Source of the DNA: Gnetum montanum
Lineage: Eukaryota > Streptophyta > Gnetopsida > Gnetales > Gnetaceae
NCBI GenBank assembly: GCA_015680685.1
Contig: MNCI01034785.1
Coordinates: 533,241 to 595,240 of the forward strand
DNA: 62,000 bases
Direction of reading: 5' to 3'
Under the pieces are notes generated by a model that was not told the DNA's origin, did no database searches, and saw only the letters and a list, made by a program, of their open reading frames with translations. Below are positions 20,400 to 31,999 of the stretch, one piece after another (position 1 is the first letter of the stretch; each line of letters begins with the position of its first letter). Made by a program: the position numbers and the translations under genes.

Positions 20400-22600
20400 A
20401 AGATCTGCAAAGATGGAATAGGTCATTTGGAAGTTAAATCAGCTACTAAAAGTGAAGTTTTAGCACCTATATGTCATGACTACGCTAGCTAGCATAGTTG
20501 AGGGTTGCTCTAGTGTAGATGGATCAAAATCTAGGTTTTTCATGATTGAACAAGACCAAACTACAACTAGCTTCAAGATTTCAAGGTTTTAGGATTCTAG
20601 AATCAAGTTTTTGACCATTCTAAGTGTTATTGTGTTGGTTAAATCACTTTGGGGTATGGACTATGCTAGGACTATGCTAGCTAGTGTAGTCCTAGGCTTG
20701 CCTCAGTGTAAATGAATGGAATCTAAAACTATCATAATCAAAATAAGGTGAAACTATCACTAGGTAATGTTTAGAAATTTTCTAGATGTCTTAGGCCAAA
20801 TTTTACATCATTTGGAATGTCAAGATACTAATTACATCAATTCCCAATCATGAATATGCTAGAAATATGCTAGCGAGTGTAGTCATGGCCTTTTCTAGCA
20901 TAAGAAGATGTGAATATTAGCTTATGATGGGTTTTTACAAACAATTGATTATGTTCTTGGATTCCTATGGTTACTAATGCTCATAGCTATGGTTTTGGAC
21001 CAGGATTTTTGATTATGAAGGTTGTTTAGAAATTGAAACAATCATTTCTCATTTGGACTACATTGGCCAACTTAGTTAAGCCTAGCCTCAGCGTATATGA
21101 GATGAAAATAATATTTCCAAGCTCAAAAATAGGTGGAATTATGGCTAGGAAAGTCCAAATAAGGTTATGGGTTTCCAAATCAGGTTATAGGCTATTTGGA
21201 GTGTCAAATCACTAGTGAAATCATCATAGGACCATGACTACACTAGGACTACACTAGAAAGCATAGTATAGGCCCGCTCTAGCATAGTCATAAGATGAAA
21301 TTCAAATTTTGGTAAAATCACATGATTGATCAAGTAGGTTTTTAAGTTCTTGGATTACTAGCATTTGAAACTAGGGTTTTAGGCCTAAGATGATTAGTTT
21401 TAGTCGTTGTTTTGATTCTAAAGATATCCTTCACTATTGGACTATTCTATCTAGGATAGTCCCAACATAGTTTATGGGTGCATGCTTAGTTTTGTTGATT
21501 TTTGACTCCATTTGAAAGGTTTAGGAGTCTTTGAAGTCTTTAGCATGGTTTTTGAGTTGAGATGATGTTCTAAAAGCTTATTTGACATGTTGATAATCCA
21601 TTTTGATGTTTTAGAAGTGGGATTATGCTAGGACTACATTGCCTAGCATAGTCCCAAGCTTCCTTAGTATAGTGATAAGGTAAAAATGTGATTTGGCTTC
21701 ACATATTTCTATTGCAAGGTCACTAGAGGTTCTGATGAGGTTTTAAGGTCAAGATATGTCATTTTTTAGGTTATTCTTAGTTTTTAATGGTCCAGCCTTT
21801 CCCAACTACATTGGGACTACACTAGCTAGTATAATCTTGATCATCCCCTACATAGTATGGGGTGGAAGTAGTAAATTTTCCATTTTTTCTTAATTTTCTT
21901 GGGTTTCAAGATTATTGGAGGCTTTGAAGTTCAATGTGTGTCATCTTGGAGGCTATTTTTGGTTTTTGGTGTTCATTCCTTACTCAACTACATTGGGATT
22001 ATGCTAGCTAGTGTAGTTGAGGTCTCCCCCAATTTATTCCATGAAAGAAAGATGATTCTTGGTGCTTTTCAATTAGTTTTGTGAACTTTTGGACCTACCA
22101 AAGGCTTTGGCTAGGGTTTGGTGCATGATGTAGCAATTTTGGAGTTAGTTGGAAGTTTTGTTAATGATAGGAGACAATATCCCACTTCGAACTATGCTAG
22201 CCAATGTAGTTAGGTTGCTAGTCAACATATTTTCCTAAAATAATAGGTTTTTCTATGACTTTTGGCCTTCCTTGGTGTTCAATTTCCATGAATGTCAACA
22301 CTTGGTCTCCCATCTTGGGTGTAAGGTTTCATGACATGTATGGATGGTTGTGAGGTGGATTTTGGTAGTATTTAGGGTTTGGATTCCATTTCAGGGCCTT
22401 TGGATGGTTAAACCCCAATGTAGTCACCATGGAGAAGCTAAAAATACCATCCTAAGTGGATGGTTAGGATTTTCTTTTTCTTGTTGGAGAGGCACCTAGT
22501 GAATCCCATCCTAAGTTTGAATTTTTAATATTTTCCACTCACCCAACATAGTCCCTCTTTCTAATTACTATCATTGATTTAAGTGAGACTTGGATAAGTG
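20400..22600. repeat. ~190-bp satellite array with palindromic core (element B)
   Basis: About a dozen diverged units are spaced 183-197 bases apart. Each is marked by a palindrome built from ctatgctag and its complement ctagcatag. Units lie near 20490, 20680, 20868, 21065, 21255, 21450, 21637, 21820, 22003 and 22200, with weaker ones near 22415 and 22550. The best is ggactatgctag/ctagtgtagtcc at 20669-20692, complementary apart from two positions. Spacers between palindromes are only loosely similar. Open frames here (for example 21033-21215, 21899-22084) do not persist between units and are probably chance. Confidence 0.8.
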
Positions 22601-22799
22601 TTTTTGGAAACAAGGGTTTTGGTAGTGGGTGCATAAGTTTGGGATTAGTTTCCAAATTACAATTTTGCTCCAATAATAATTATCTCATCACTCTTAACCT
22701 ACAGCACCTAGCATCAGAGCTCTAATCCTATTCTTACGTCCATCACACCTATTCCTAGTGTAGTCTAGCAATTCTACCCTAAGGATTAGCTGCAATTCT

Positions 22800-24650
22800 T
22801 GCAGGAGGCTCTAGAAGGGTGAAGGTTTTGTCAATGTCGATGCTACTTGTTCAAGATGTCATAGATGAGGACTACAATCAACAAAAATCTAGACTTGGTG
22901 GAGGTTGATGCTATTGCTAAAGTCCTCACTAGCCTATCAAGGCCCTTGATTGGTGAGGATTCTTCTACCATCACTCCAAGGTACATGATTCCTAACCATT
23001 TTGTAAGAAGTTTCGCTAGAAACTTAGGCATTTTTGTTTGTGTAGGCTTGTGTATTTGGTAAATTTGAATTTTGTAAAATTCCTACGTTAGATCTAGGAC
23101 ATTTTTATGGTTTTTTGGTGTTACTCTAGTTGTGGGATTTTTTTATATTAAATTAAAATATTATAGCCTTTCCTATGTGTTTTTCTATAGTTTGGGTAAA
23201 AAAGCAACACTAATTTTGTATTTTTTGTATGTAAACAATTAGGATTTTTAATTTTTATGGCTATGGGGTTTTAGTACTATGTTGAATGGTTGAATTTATT
23301 TTTGAACCCCTAAATTATGACCTATATTTGATTTTCTACAAAATTTTAAATAAACTAATGTATAGTGGGTTTTTAGTTTTGGTTGTATTTCATATCACTT
23401 TGGTATTTTTTCATCTCAAAATGCTTAAGAATTTTCTAGTTTTTAGGTTTTGAATTATTAGTTTATCATTTAACATTTGAAATGGCTATAAAATTATCAC
23501 ATTTGGATTATGGTTAACTTTTCATGAATTTTTTCATAGATTTTTTTATGTTGAAATTCTTGGTTTTTATGGCTTTACCCTTGTGAAGATGGGCAATGTT
23601 CACACTTTGGAAACATTTTCCAACCAACCTCCTAAGTTTTTATGGATTTCTAGAGGTGTTAAGGATGGTTTGGAATTGGTTTTAGTAGTTTTAAAACTTT
23701 TTATATATTTTTAATTAGTGAATTACTATAGCCATTTTTTTCAATTTCATGTTGTTGTGCAATTTTTGGTTGAATTTGGCAATGTCTTTGTGTGGTGTTT
23801 TAAATTTCTCCCAAGCTTGGAACTATAGCATATATGTTAAAATCCATTGAGTTTTATACCCATATAGCACTAGACTTAGGAAAAGGTTTTTAGTCCTAAT
23901 ATATCATTTTCATCATAATGTAGGCAACCATGTATAGTTGCAGCTTTGGTTGTGAAAACTACAAACCTCGTTTGTATAGGCAGTGTTGGTATTGATTTTT
24001 CATTTTTATAGTTACATTCCAAGATTCAAAATTTTTTTTACATGATTTATTTTAGTTCTCAATAGTCTTTTGCATTTTCCTAAAACTTTTGACTAGCTTT
24101 CTTAGAGTTTTTACTACAACTAGTTTCATTGTTAACTAGGATTTCTAGTAAAAATTTTACCAAATTTAAATTGGGTTTTTGTGACTACTATAGTAGGTAT
24201 AGACCAATTTTTCATGTTTTCACTATTTCTACATAAAAATTTCACAATCTTTATGTGTATCCTATCATGAAAATTACTATCAATTGTTAGTAGGTTACTT
24301 GGTTCTATTTAAGTTGTTATATGTAAAGTGTTTAAAATTTTGGTTATTGTCTTTTTGCTCTAATTGTCAAAAGCTATGGATTTGATTATTTGTTTTGAAT
24401 TAAAATGTTTATATTGAAGTTGTAGTAATTTTTTCTATTTAACATTTTTTCATATTTGGTTTTCTATTATGTTTATTATTAATTAAACTTATGTTGTTAT
24501 GGCATAGGTACCAAGTGATGTCTGCAGCACCAGTGGTGAAGATGGAACTACTCCTCAATTCCCTCTAGCAATCCATTAGTACCATCATTTGGTCATTGCC
24601 TTTGATTATCCCTACTACTTTTTTGTTGACTTTGTTAATGTTATCATGTT
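22800..24650 (+). pseudogene. antisense gene remnant in element B
   Basis: This lies antisense to the retrotransposon. The clearest open part is 22865-23062, starting MRTTINKNLDLVEVDAIAKV and including LTSLSRPLIGEDS and HFVRSFARNLGIF. About 1.4 kb of T-rich, intron-like DNA follows. A candidate last exon starts after a 3' splice-like ggcatag at 24507: it reads VPSDVCSTSGEDGTTPQFPL and ends at a tag near 24577-24579. Its composition and position parallel the last exon of the antisense gene in element C (60169-60246), and the downstream stretches share gtggcta...ttagcca. Its function is unknown. Confidence 0.45.
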
Positions 24651-24939
24651 GTTGTGGCTAGTGTTAGCCATTAATGTTTGAGAGATAGTTTATTGCTTAA
24701 ACTTTCATGACCTTGGTTACCATGTTATACAAATTGGACTATTATTATTTTTATATTTTAATTTGGTTTATATGTTCTAATATTTAATGTTTTATTCATG
24801 TTATGCATTTTATGTTTTTATTCATGTTATAGGTTATGTTGGTTAACTTATGCAATTGTGATTGGTTATAAAAAGGTAAAATTGGTTGCATGTTGGCTAG
24901 TATGGTGTTAACTAGGTTGTAAATGATCATAAAGTATTT

Positions 24940-25122
24940 GTCAATTTTAGGCCATGGTAGTTCACCATTTTAAGGCCTTGGAAAGCCATGAATGTTTCCA
25001 ATTTTAGGCCACAATAGGCCATAACTTTTCTAGTTTTAGGCCTTAGTAGACCATGATGTTTCTAGTTTTAGGCCTTAGTGGACCATGACATTGCTAGATT
25101 TAGGCCTTAGTGGGCCATGGTC
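24940..25122. repeat. 32-bp tandem repeat, element B module border
   Basis: About six units of tttaggccttagtggaccatgatg type lie at spacings of 25-33 bases (starts near 24946, 24971, 25003, 25034, 25066, 25099). The same motif borders modules in element C at 46940-47026, 50753-50838 and 60578-60690. From 25123 to about 25440 I see no other feature. Confidence 0.85.
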
Positions 25123-25439
25123 TATACTTACTTAGAAAGTAAGGTATGCTCTCAAAAAAAAATTGAAGGATAGAATCAACAATAAATCATGATATAACAT
25201 TGCAAAGGTGAAGAAACAATTGACAAAAAATGGATGAGATGTTTATTATGAACTTTCTATTTGATCTTTGAAAGATTAAGGAATCCTTTTAGCATGATTC
25301 TATGGTCATTTCTTTTCTCGTTTATCATGGTAAGTTGTAGGTATTTTTGTTGATCACCCCATGTCACCAATTTGATATTACTAGCTTCATTGTTATCTTT
25401 ATTGTTGGTGGTCCCAATCTGAGTATCAGAATTTTCCTC

Positions 25440-26220
25440 TTAAAACTCCACCTCTAAACCTTGATAAATGTTGAAATAGTTAAAAGAAGATACTAATACA
25501 TTGTCTCCATGGATCACAATTTTCCCACCCTCATATGCTAAGAGAATCTCCTAATGTATAGGAGATGAGATTGCATGAACCTTCCCTAACCATGATCTTC
25601 CTTAGATTAAGTTGAAGCCATGTGTTTCTTCAACCACTAAGAAGTTGTGAATGTAGGAAATTACTCACTAGCTACAAAATCCAAGGAGATAAAACCTCAC
25701 ACTACTACTCATGATCCATTGAATGATTTAAGCATTGAGGTAGTGGTTTCCTAGATGTTCTTTGTTAAGCCTTGTTTTTCAACAACAAAAAATGGTACCA
25801 CATTAGTTGCTACCCCATCATCCACATGAACACAATAAACCTTGTATTTACCAACATGTATAGTAATGCGGAGAGGAGTGGATAGCACTTTTCCATTTTG
25901 AAAGTAAATATTTACTTTACTACAACAAAATTTGAGCATGGTTTTATGCCTATTTTCTCTAAGTGAAGCTTGCTTAATGATAGAGTGGATTGATTCTTGG
26001 TTGCCAAGCATATCTATACTCATAGGAATAGATGTCAATACTTAAGCTAGTATGTCCCTATGAGTAGGATAGGTCATGAATAGGTCATACAAGTTTAGTG
26101 AGATGTTCTTATATTTTAATGATCATTTTTCTTTCTCCATTGTTTTGAAGAAACTCTTTCCCTTGGCATGTCATGTTTTAGCCTTAGTGGTTCTAACCTC
26201 CTCCATCCTTCCTAGAGTTT
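25440..26220 (-). pseudogene. aspartic protease of element B
   Basis: Reading the minus strand, the open piece 26038-25751 includes MTSIPMSIDMLGNQES and ends in VHVDDGVATNVVPFFVVEKQ, a D-D-G active site with the hydrophobic run typical of Tat-type proteases (codons 25813-25821 on the plus strand). After frame changes it continues with VVEETHGFNLI, stop, GRSWLGKVHAISSPIH near 25645-25545, matching the conserved N-L-x-L-G-R-P-W region. Element C has the same protein at 61741-61076. The active site here is intact, whereas C has lost the glycine. Confidence 0.75.
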
Positions 26221-26960
26221 TTGGCTTAGGTTTCAATTTTCATGCCTTTGACCCCTTGTCCATTGATGTACTTAGTCCTAGTGTAGCTTATTTTAAATCC
26301 TTTTTTTGCCAAACACCTTCAATGGGCTTTGTTTTTTGTTTGGAGACAAGTTATTTTTTTCATGTGATGATGATTTCCTGCTAACCTCTAAGTTTGGACT
26401 AGTATAAGTAGGCTTTGATCATGGGTTATTATAGCTCTACTTATTGAAGGTGTAGGGACCCAAATAGTAAATGGTTCCTTAACATTAGAAGGATTGGTAA
26501 CTTATGGTATGGGTTGTAAATTTGATGTCATTAAAGATGGGACATGTATGATGAAAAGCTTCTTAGGGTCTACAGGAGGTGACACCCATATGAAAAAGGG
26601 CTCTCTAGGATTTGCATTTTGAAACCATGGTGGTACTTTGATGAAAAATGTTTCCCTAGGAGGATTAGACCATTTGGTTTTTGTGAATGAGGCTATGGTA
26701 TAGGACTTTTTGTTGGTGATTGGAGAATTGGACTTATTCAACAAAAAATGCTCATGATCAATCATATTTTGGGGATCATCATCTAATGCTAGGAAAAAAT
26801 CGATGTCATGATCAATCATTTGATGATAATGGAAAAACCTATCCAGGCCAAAGTACTTTGGTAGCTTTAAATCATCTTGGTTGCTATTTTTAGTCTCCAG
26901 CTATGTCACAAAGATGATCATGCCTCTTACAAGCTTCCTAAAATATTTTCTTATGTTTTA
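26221..26960 (-). pseudogene. gag-protease linker region, element B
   Basis: On the minus strand a 105-codon open stretch (26819-26502) reads MIDHDIDFFLALDDDPQNMI and continues rich in Pro, Ser and Lys. No domain is recognised. Further down, near 26250-26060, KPKTLGRMEEVR and SLNLYDLFMTYPTHRDILA lead into protease. The end of this linker is matched in element C at 61890-61720 (LGHMEEVK, LSLYNLIMTSTTHREVL). It is probably a structural linker of the polyprotein. Confidence 0.5.
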
Positions 26961-28804
26961 TATAGTTTTCTTTAATAAATTATCCTAAAAGCTCATAGGG
27001 CTTTATAGGTAGCTTGATGTACTTAGACCTATCCTTCCATCCAAGGATTGGTCTTGGAACATTTAGGACATAGGAAGTGGGTGGTTGTAATGAGTCAAAA
27101 GATGTGTTGTGTGGTAGTGACCTCTACCTCTTTGTTTTTTTTTTCCACTCTTTTGCTAGTGTAGCCATAGTCATATGTTCTTGCTTGCTTTTATTTTTAT
27201 CCCTCTTTGCATGTTAATTTTTATAGGCCACATAAGATGAGTCATGACTAGCCTTAGCAGCATCCTCTATGTTCCTGGTTTAAGAAAATGCTTTACTGCA
27301 TGATTGCAAGTCTAAATAGTAAATTTTTAACTTAATGAAGTCATTAACCATCCCCTTAAATAGGGTGAGAAGGTGAGTCTCAGCTATTGGTTTTGGAATC
27401 TCATTTAGAAGAGCATTCAATTATTATATAAACCTTTGTACATGCTCAAGGGATCCCTGCTTGACTTTCATTGGTTAGTCAAGAGTCATGTTGGCCTTCA
27501 AGATATACTTGAAATGGTTAATAAATTGTAATATTAAGTCTTCTAGCAATGATATAGATCCTCTTGAAAATGCACAGTACCAATCCAAGGCTTTCCAAGT
27601 AAGGAACATAGGGAAAATCCACATTATGGTATGTAGACAAGCTTGCAATAATAGATCCTTAGAATGAAAGGTTATAAGGTGGGCATTAGGAGCACCCTCA
27701 TCATTCTACTTAGTAAATTGAGGAATGGGGATGGTAGGAGAAAGAATTATTTGTGGTACCATAGGACTAATTGGATCATCTTGATAGAAGTCTATTATTT
27801 TTACTATATGGATTATGGAAGCCTTAAGCTTTAATAACTCTTTCATCAAGTCTTGAATCATCTAGAATGCCTGATCTAATCCTTAGAGCATTCTCATAGG
27901 TTGTGGTGTTTGTACAAATGGTTGAGATATTAGTTGAGAGGCTTGTAAACTCATGATGGTTTGTAGTATAGAAAGGAGAGATTGCGTTATAGTGGTCATG
28001 GGTGGGCTAAATAATGAAAAGGATGTTTTTGTTGGTATTTAAGGCATAAAGAAAACAAATAGTTTATGTGTCCCTTGGATCACTTGTGGTCCTACTTTGG
28101 GTCCACTGATACAAAGAAGGGATGAGCGATGGTAAAAACCAATGGTGAGGGTCATGTAAACTAAGGTTGCATGGTGAAAGAGATGGAAGAAAATAGGGAG
28201 CTTATTTGAGACACAAGTTGTACCTAGTACATTAGTATAATAGGTGTAGTCCTAAACATTGTGGTATATATGAGAGCTAATGAATGAGATGCCTATTCCA
28301 TGGAAGAGATAGGAAAGACCAAAGTAGATGTGGTAGTTTGAGGGGTCGATTACTAGAATAGGCTCCCAATGAAATTATATGGTTTAGGATCTACCTTAAA
28401 GTCATCATGTTCTTCATGCTAGCCCTCTAAATTGAGCTTCTCACTCTATTCATCCCTCTTAATAATTGAGAGAGTATGCAGGCATAAGCATCATTGAGTG
28501 GTATTTTTTTCATAGGGAGAGGGTATATACTCTTTCCCATTGTGGTGAATTAACACATACTCATGCTTGCCTTCAGCCTCCACACCTAGAATGAGTAATT
28601 CAACTTGGATCTTAGCATAGATATAGTTGTATTATTTTTCATCAAGTACACTGAAGCTTGGGCTTTGCCCCATTTATCTAAGTAACTATCTACACTCAGC
28701 CACAATGGGGTCTTTGAATCATAAATCCTCATCTCATCCTGAATAGATGCCATGTCTATCATGTCAATGGGCAAAACTATGAAATTACCAAAAGGCATTT
28801 TCAA
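26960..28804 (-). pseudogene. gag of element B
   Basis: The chosen start is the minus-strand ATG at 28804 (MKMPFGNFIVLPIDMIDMAS), about 680 bases after the PBS. A first open stretch runs to 28586. A recognisable retrotransposon-gag core lies near 27720-27250: LLQACLHTIMWIFPMFLTWK, ALDWYCAFSRGSI, LILQFINHFKYIL and QGSLEHVQRFI, the helix-rich capsid pattern of Ty3-type gag. A Lys-rich segment follows near 27200-27150. I see no clear zinc knuckle. Many stops and frameshifts are present. Confidence 0.6.
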
Positions 28805-29479
28805 GGATGTTTATTTGAAATTTTACTATTTTTACATAAAATTCAGCAAGTGGGATTGCCCAGTACTGTAGTTGGTTGTAAATGGAAAAAACGGTTAAAA
28901 CTTCTACTACATTGTAAATGGTATATACTACACTAGTAGGATCTACACTAGGGAGTGTGTAGTAGATCAAAATATTTCCCAACAAACTACACTAAGGTAG
29001 GTGGTGGGAAATGGATTTTCTTAGTCAAATGAAGCTCAGAATAATTCCCCTTGAGAAGGTGCATTAATTTTAAAAAAAATAAATGTGAAGATTTTGAGTT
29101 TCCTAAGACTACATTGAAGTCCTAGAAGTGTCTATGTTGGTTTTTTTTATAGAACTTTACAGTAAATATATTTGGATTTTAGGATGGATATATGCTGGCC
29201 CCTAGACTCTACATGTAGTTTCCAATGAGAAAAATTTGCAAGGTTTCAATGCCAACTATGCTGGCTTTAAAGAATCCAAGAACTACTATGAAAATATAAT
29301 AGAAACCCAAATCACCTTTCACAACTACACTGGGTATTAGTTCTAAAAAAGTAGATACTAGTGTTTATTTTTATGGTAAATAATTGCAAGTTTCAAAGCT
29401 TGTAATAGAAAAAAGTTGATTTTGAAAAATGATTAAGAATATTTTGCAAAATGTTTGAATTGATAATTCAGGTGGAGGT
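28805..29479 (-). other. leader of element B between PBS and gag
   Basis: This is untranslated leader in the minus orientation. It carries several copies of the element's palindrome-like motif, for example tacactagtaggatctacactaggga near 28926-28952 and caactacactgggtattag near 29322. I see no convincing coding frame. Confidence 0.5.
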
Positions 29480-29495
29480 CCTTCTTCTAGTGCCA
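29480..29495 (-). other. candidate primer-binding site of element B
   Basis: On the minus strand TGGCACTAGAAGAAGG lies five bases inside the LTR end. It begins with the TGG complementary to a tRNA CCA end. It is not the initiator-Met type used by the other elements here. The tRNA was not identified. Confidence 0.6.
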
Positions 29496-29500
29496 GAAAC

Positions 29501-30753
29501 TATAGCACCTAGAAAATTTGATCACTAGAAGAATGAAAAATCCCTAGTGCAACAACCTAACCTTGGACCCCCAAGGGCCTTCAAGAAATAGGATCCAATG
29601 AGCCATGGATGGTTTATTCAATCACCAAGGGACGTAGAGAATGTAAATAGGAATGAAATTGCAGATTCAAATGGAAATAAATAAATACAAAATTAAACTT
29701 GATACTAAATTTTCACTTCAAATGAATTGAAAATTTTATATAAATAGCAAAAATGTTGAAATAATAGAGCTTAGAGAGCACATATTACATGATTAAATGA
29801 ACAAGAAGCTTGCTAGGATGAATCTTGAAGATTGTTCAAGCTAGTAGGTTGTATTTTGTAGTTAGACTCTATGATCCAAATACTTCCTCACCCTAATTTT
29901 CAAAAGCCTTTTGTTGGTTTTTTTCTTGAATCTATAACTTTTTGATATAAATAGTGTGAACAATTATGTTTGACTTTGGTAGCAATGGGACTACATTGAG
30001 AGTCTTTGGTATGGGTTGCAATAATGTTTATAAAGTAAAATTTTTTTGGAATAAAAGGATTTTGAAACCAAATGTTTTCAAAAGCAAAATATTGTGTTCA
30101 AGTTTGGCTTTTATAGGCTTCAAGGTTGGCTACAAATTTCCTCCATGATTGCTAACATATTGATGTTGATTGCAAGTCTAGCAAGTCATTATTCCAACAT
30201 AGTTGACCAATAATGGTAATATTTTATACACCAAATCTATCAAAACTCATCCACATACTAAAAATAGTAAACGTATTTTTGTGACTCATGGGCAATGCTA
30301 CAAATATTGGGAATTGTAGCAACTATGCTAGGAATTGCTAGGAAATTGAAAAATCCAACACCACCAACATTGGCCTTGCAGTATCCATATTGGATTTTGT
30401 GGAAAATATGCTAGGAATTGTTGGGAAATGGAAAACCCAATACCACCAACATTAGGAGTAGCTGATTCCGGCGTAGTTGAGGCTATAGCACCACAAAAAA
30501 CCATGAAAATGCCAAATTTGGCAATCCTCAAGGCATTTTCTACCTTCCCAAGCCCATGTATAGACATAATACCACTTTTCCACTTGAGAAGTAAGGCAGT
30601 AGCACTTTATGAGGCATTTTTCAGCCCCAAAAAGTTAAAGTATGCAATATCATAGTTCATTGGCTACAAACCTTACATTTACAATAAGATATTGCCTCAA
30701 GTTGGGTGGTGAAGGTTACAAGTTACAAGATGTATTTTCTTGATGGTGTTTTA
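29501..30753 (-). repeat. 5' LTR of element B
   Basis: The LTR is homologous to the element C LTR at both ends. Near 29520-29570 ttgatcactagaag and cccccaagggcc match 45221-45285. Near 30570-30750 the run through ttacatttacaat and ggtgttt matches 46650-46806. Its terminal TG and CA are eroded. Inside, an 83-bp unit beginning ctaggaattg is duplicated (30328 and 30411). Palindrome-related ctatgctagg motifs occur in it. The open frames at 30328-30655 are LTR sequence, not genes. Confidence 0.75.
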
Positions 30754-31935
30754 GTTAGCATTTCCCTAGTAATAAAATAATAATAAACTACACAAAATCA
30801 TTAATTTATAACTATATATAATAATGAGGTGGAATGGTTATAGTAGGTATTGCAAAAAATGGAACATGAGGTGTCTTACCATAAGCATAATGAATTTTGT
30901 GTAATGCATGGTTAAAGCAATCATTTTTCTATTTGTCCAAGATTCAAACCAAGTTCATAACACTTACCAATGGCATTGCATTATATCATCCTAAAATTTA
31001 TGACCATGAGACCATCACAACTATAGGAGATATCATTACTTGAGAATAAAGAACAATAAGTTTATTAATTTATTAGTTTATTTTAAAGGATACTTGCCCA
31101 TTAGTCAAAGGAGTTCCTTCAAGCATGGGTAATATATTTTACATTTTTTAGATTCCTAAGAAGTAGCCTACCATCAAGCATGGGTAACCTATCTTTCTAG
31201 TGATATCCCTAGGAATATTGATTATGTAACCATTGTGTCAACCTTACCAAAAAACTACCTTTAAGCATGGGTAACATGTTTTTCTAGGAACATGGCAAAA
31301 TAACACTTATGTTATAATATGCTTTCATTCTAACATTAAGACATAAGTAAATGATATAGATTTATAATGTAATAAGACTAATAGTAGAAGCTCTAGAGAA
31401 TCCACAAATCGCCTTGATATTTCACCCTTTTCATTCTCACTTAGTTCTTCACCTTTTCATCAAGGCATAATGATCATAGATTTATTTTAGTTTATTTGTG
31501 ATCAGAATGTTATTATGTCCATGACAAGAACCTCTTATTATTGGAAATAAGTACATGGATAATGTGGTCTCACTCCATATAGAATTAGTTCTTTAATGAT
31601 TTGATAACATAAGGTAAAATTCTTACTATGTAACTACATCTTGCTTATTCCTTAATACTTTATTAAATAACTCCAATAATAATAATTAGCAAAAAAATAT
31701 GCATCAAGAATGAAAAAATTGTATAAAGAATCAAAGATATAGAAAAATGGGAAAACATATAAAGAATTCAAAAATTATAAAAATGATGAGAATTGTGAAA
31801 ATATCAAAGAATAGTGAAGAAATTATTAATAATTTTTTAAAAAATAATGAAAAAGTGAAAAAAATGAAGAAAAAATGTAAAAATATATCACAGTTTCTAA
31901 ATATAAGATGTGACTCCCTCACAACTATTATTTAA
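30754..31935 (-). repeat. probable Athila-like 3' LTR region
   Basis: This stretch follows the integrase end of the minus-strand Athila-like segment, where a 3' LTR is expected. The minus-strand start TGTGAGGGAGTCACATC near 31924-31908 is a possible LTR start. The unit aagcatgggtaa occurs three times (31121, 31176, 31263). No second LTR was found, so the call is positional. The paired open frames at 31731-31935 are low-complexity A/T sequence. Confidence 0.35.
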
Positions 31936-31999
31936 GAAGGAAATACAAAAGACTGAACATGAGGTGGTCTAGGTAGGATTCATGGTAGGATCCCTTGAT

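Larger units (their letters stand above)
20396..30753 (-). mobile_element. element B: giant Tat/Ogre-like Ty3/gypsy element, 3' half missing
   Basis: Read on the minus strand the order is 5' LTR (30753-29501), PBS (29495-29480), leader, gag (28804 to about 26960), linker, protease (about 26220-25440), a 32-bp tandem repeat (25122-24940), an antisense gene remnant (plus strand, about 22800-24650), and a ~190-bp palindromic satellite (22600-20400). The LTR, gag-protease linker and protease match element C, and the lower part shows the same order. RT, RNase H and integrase are absent; the element ends at the truncated 3' LTR of gypsy copy 2. The Tat assignment comes from the protease and from the RT-integrase of its relative C. 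Confidence 0.75.

Noticed and set aside
20400-22600. Regularly spaced repeats suggestive of a CRISPR array
   Set aside because: The period is about 190 bp, units are diverged and palindromic within a plant retrotransposon; no cas genes; a satellite is the better reading.
30328-30655. Overlapping open frames on both strands
   Set aside because: They lie inside the LTR of element B across an 83-bp duplication, with no family resemblance.
31731-31935. Complementary 62-63 codon frames rich in Lys/Asn or Phe/Ile
   Set aside because: Low-complexity A/T sequence yields open frames on both strands by chance.
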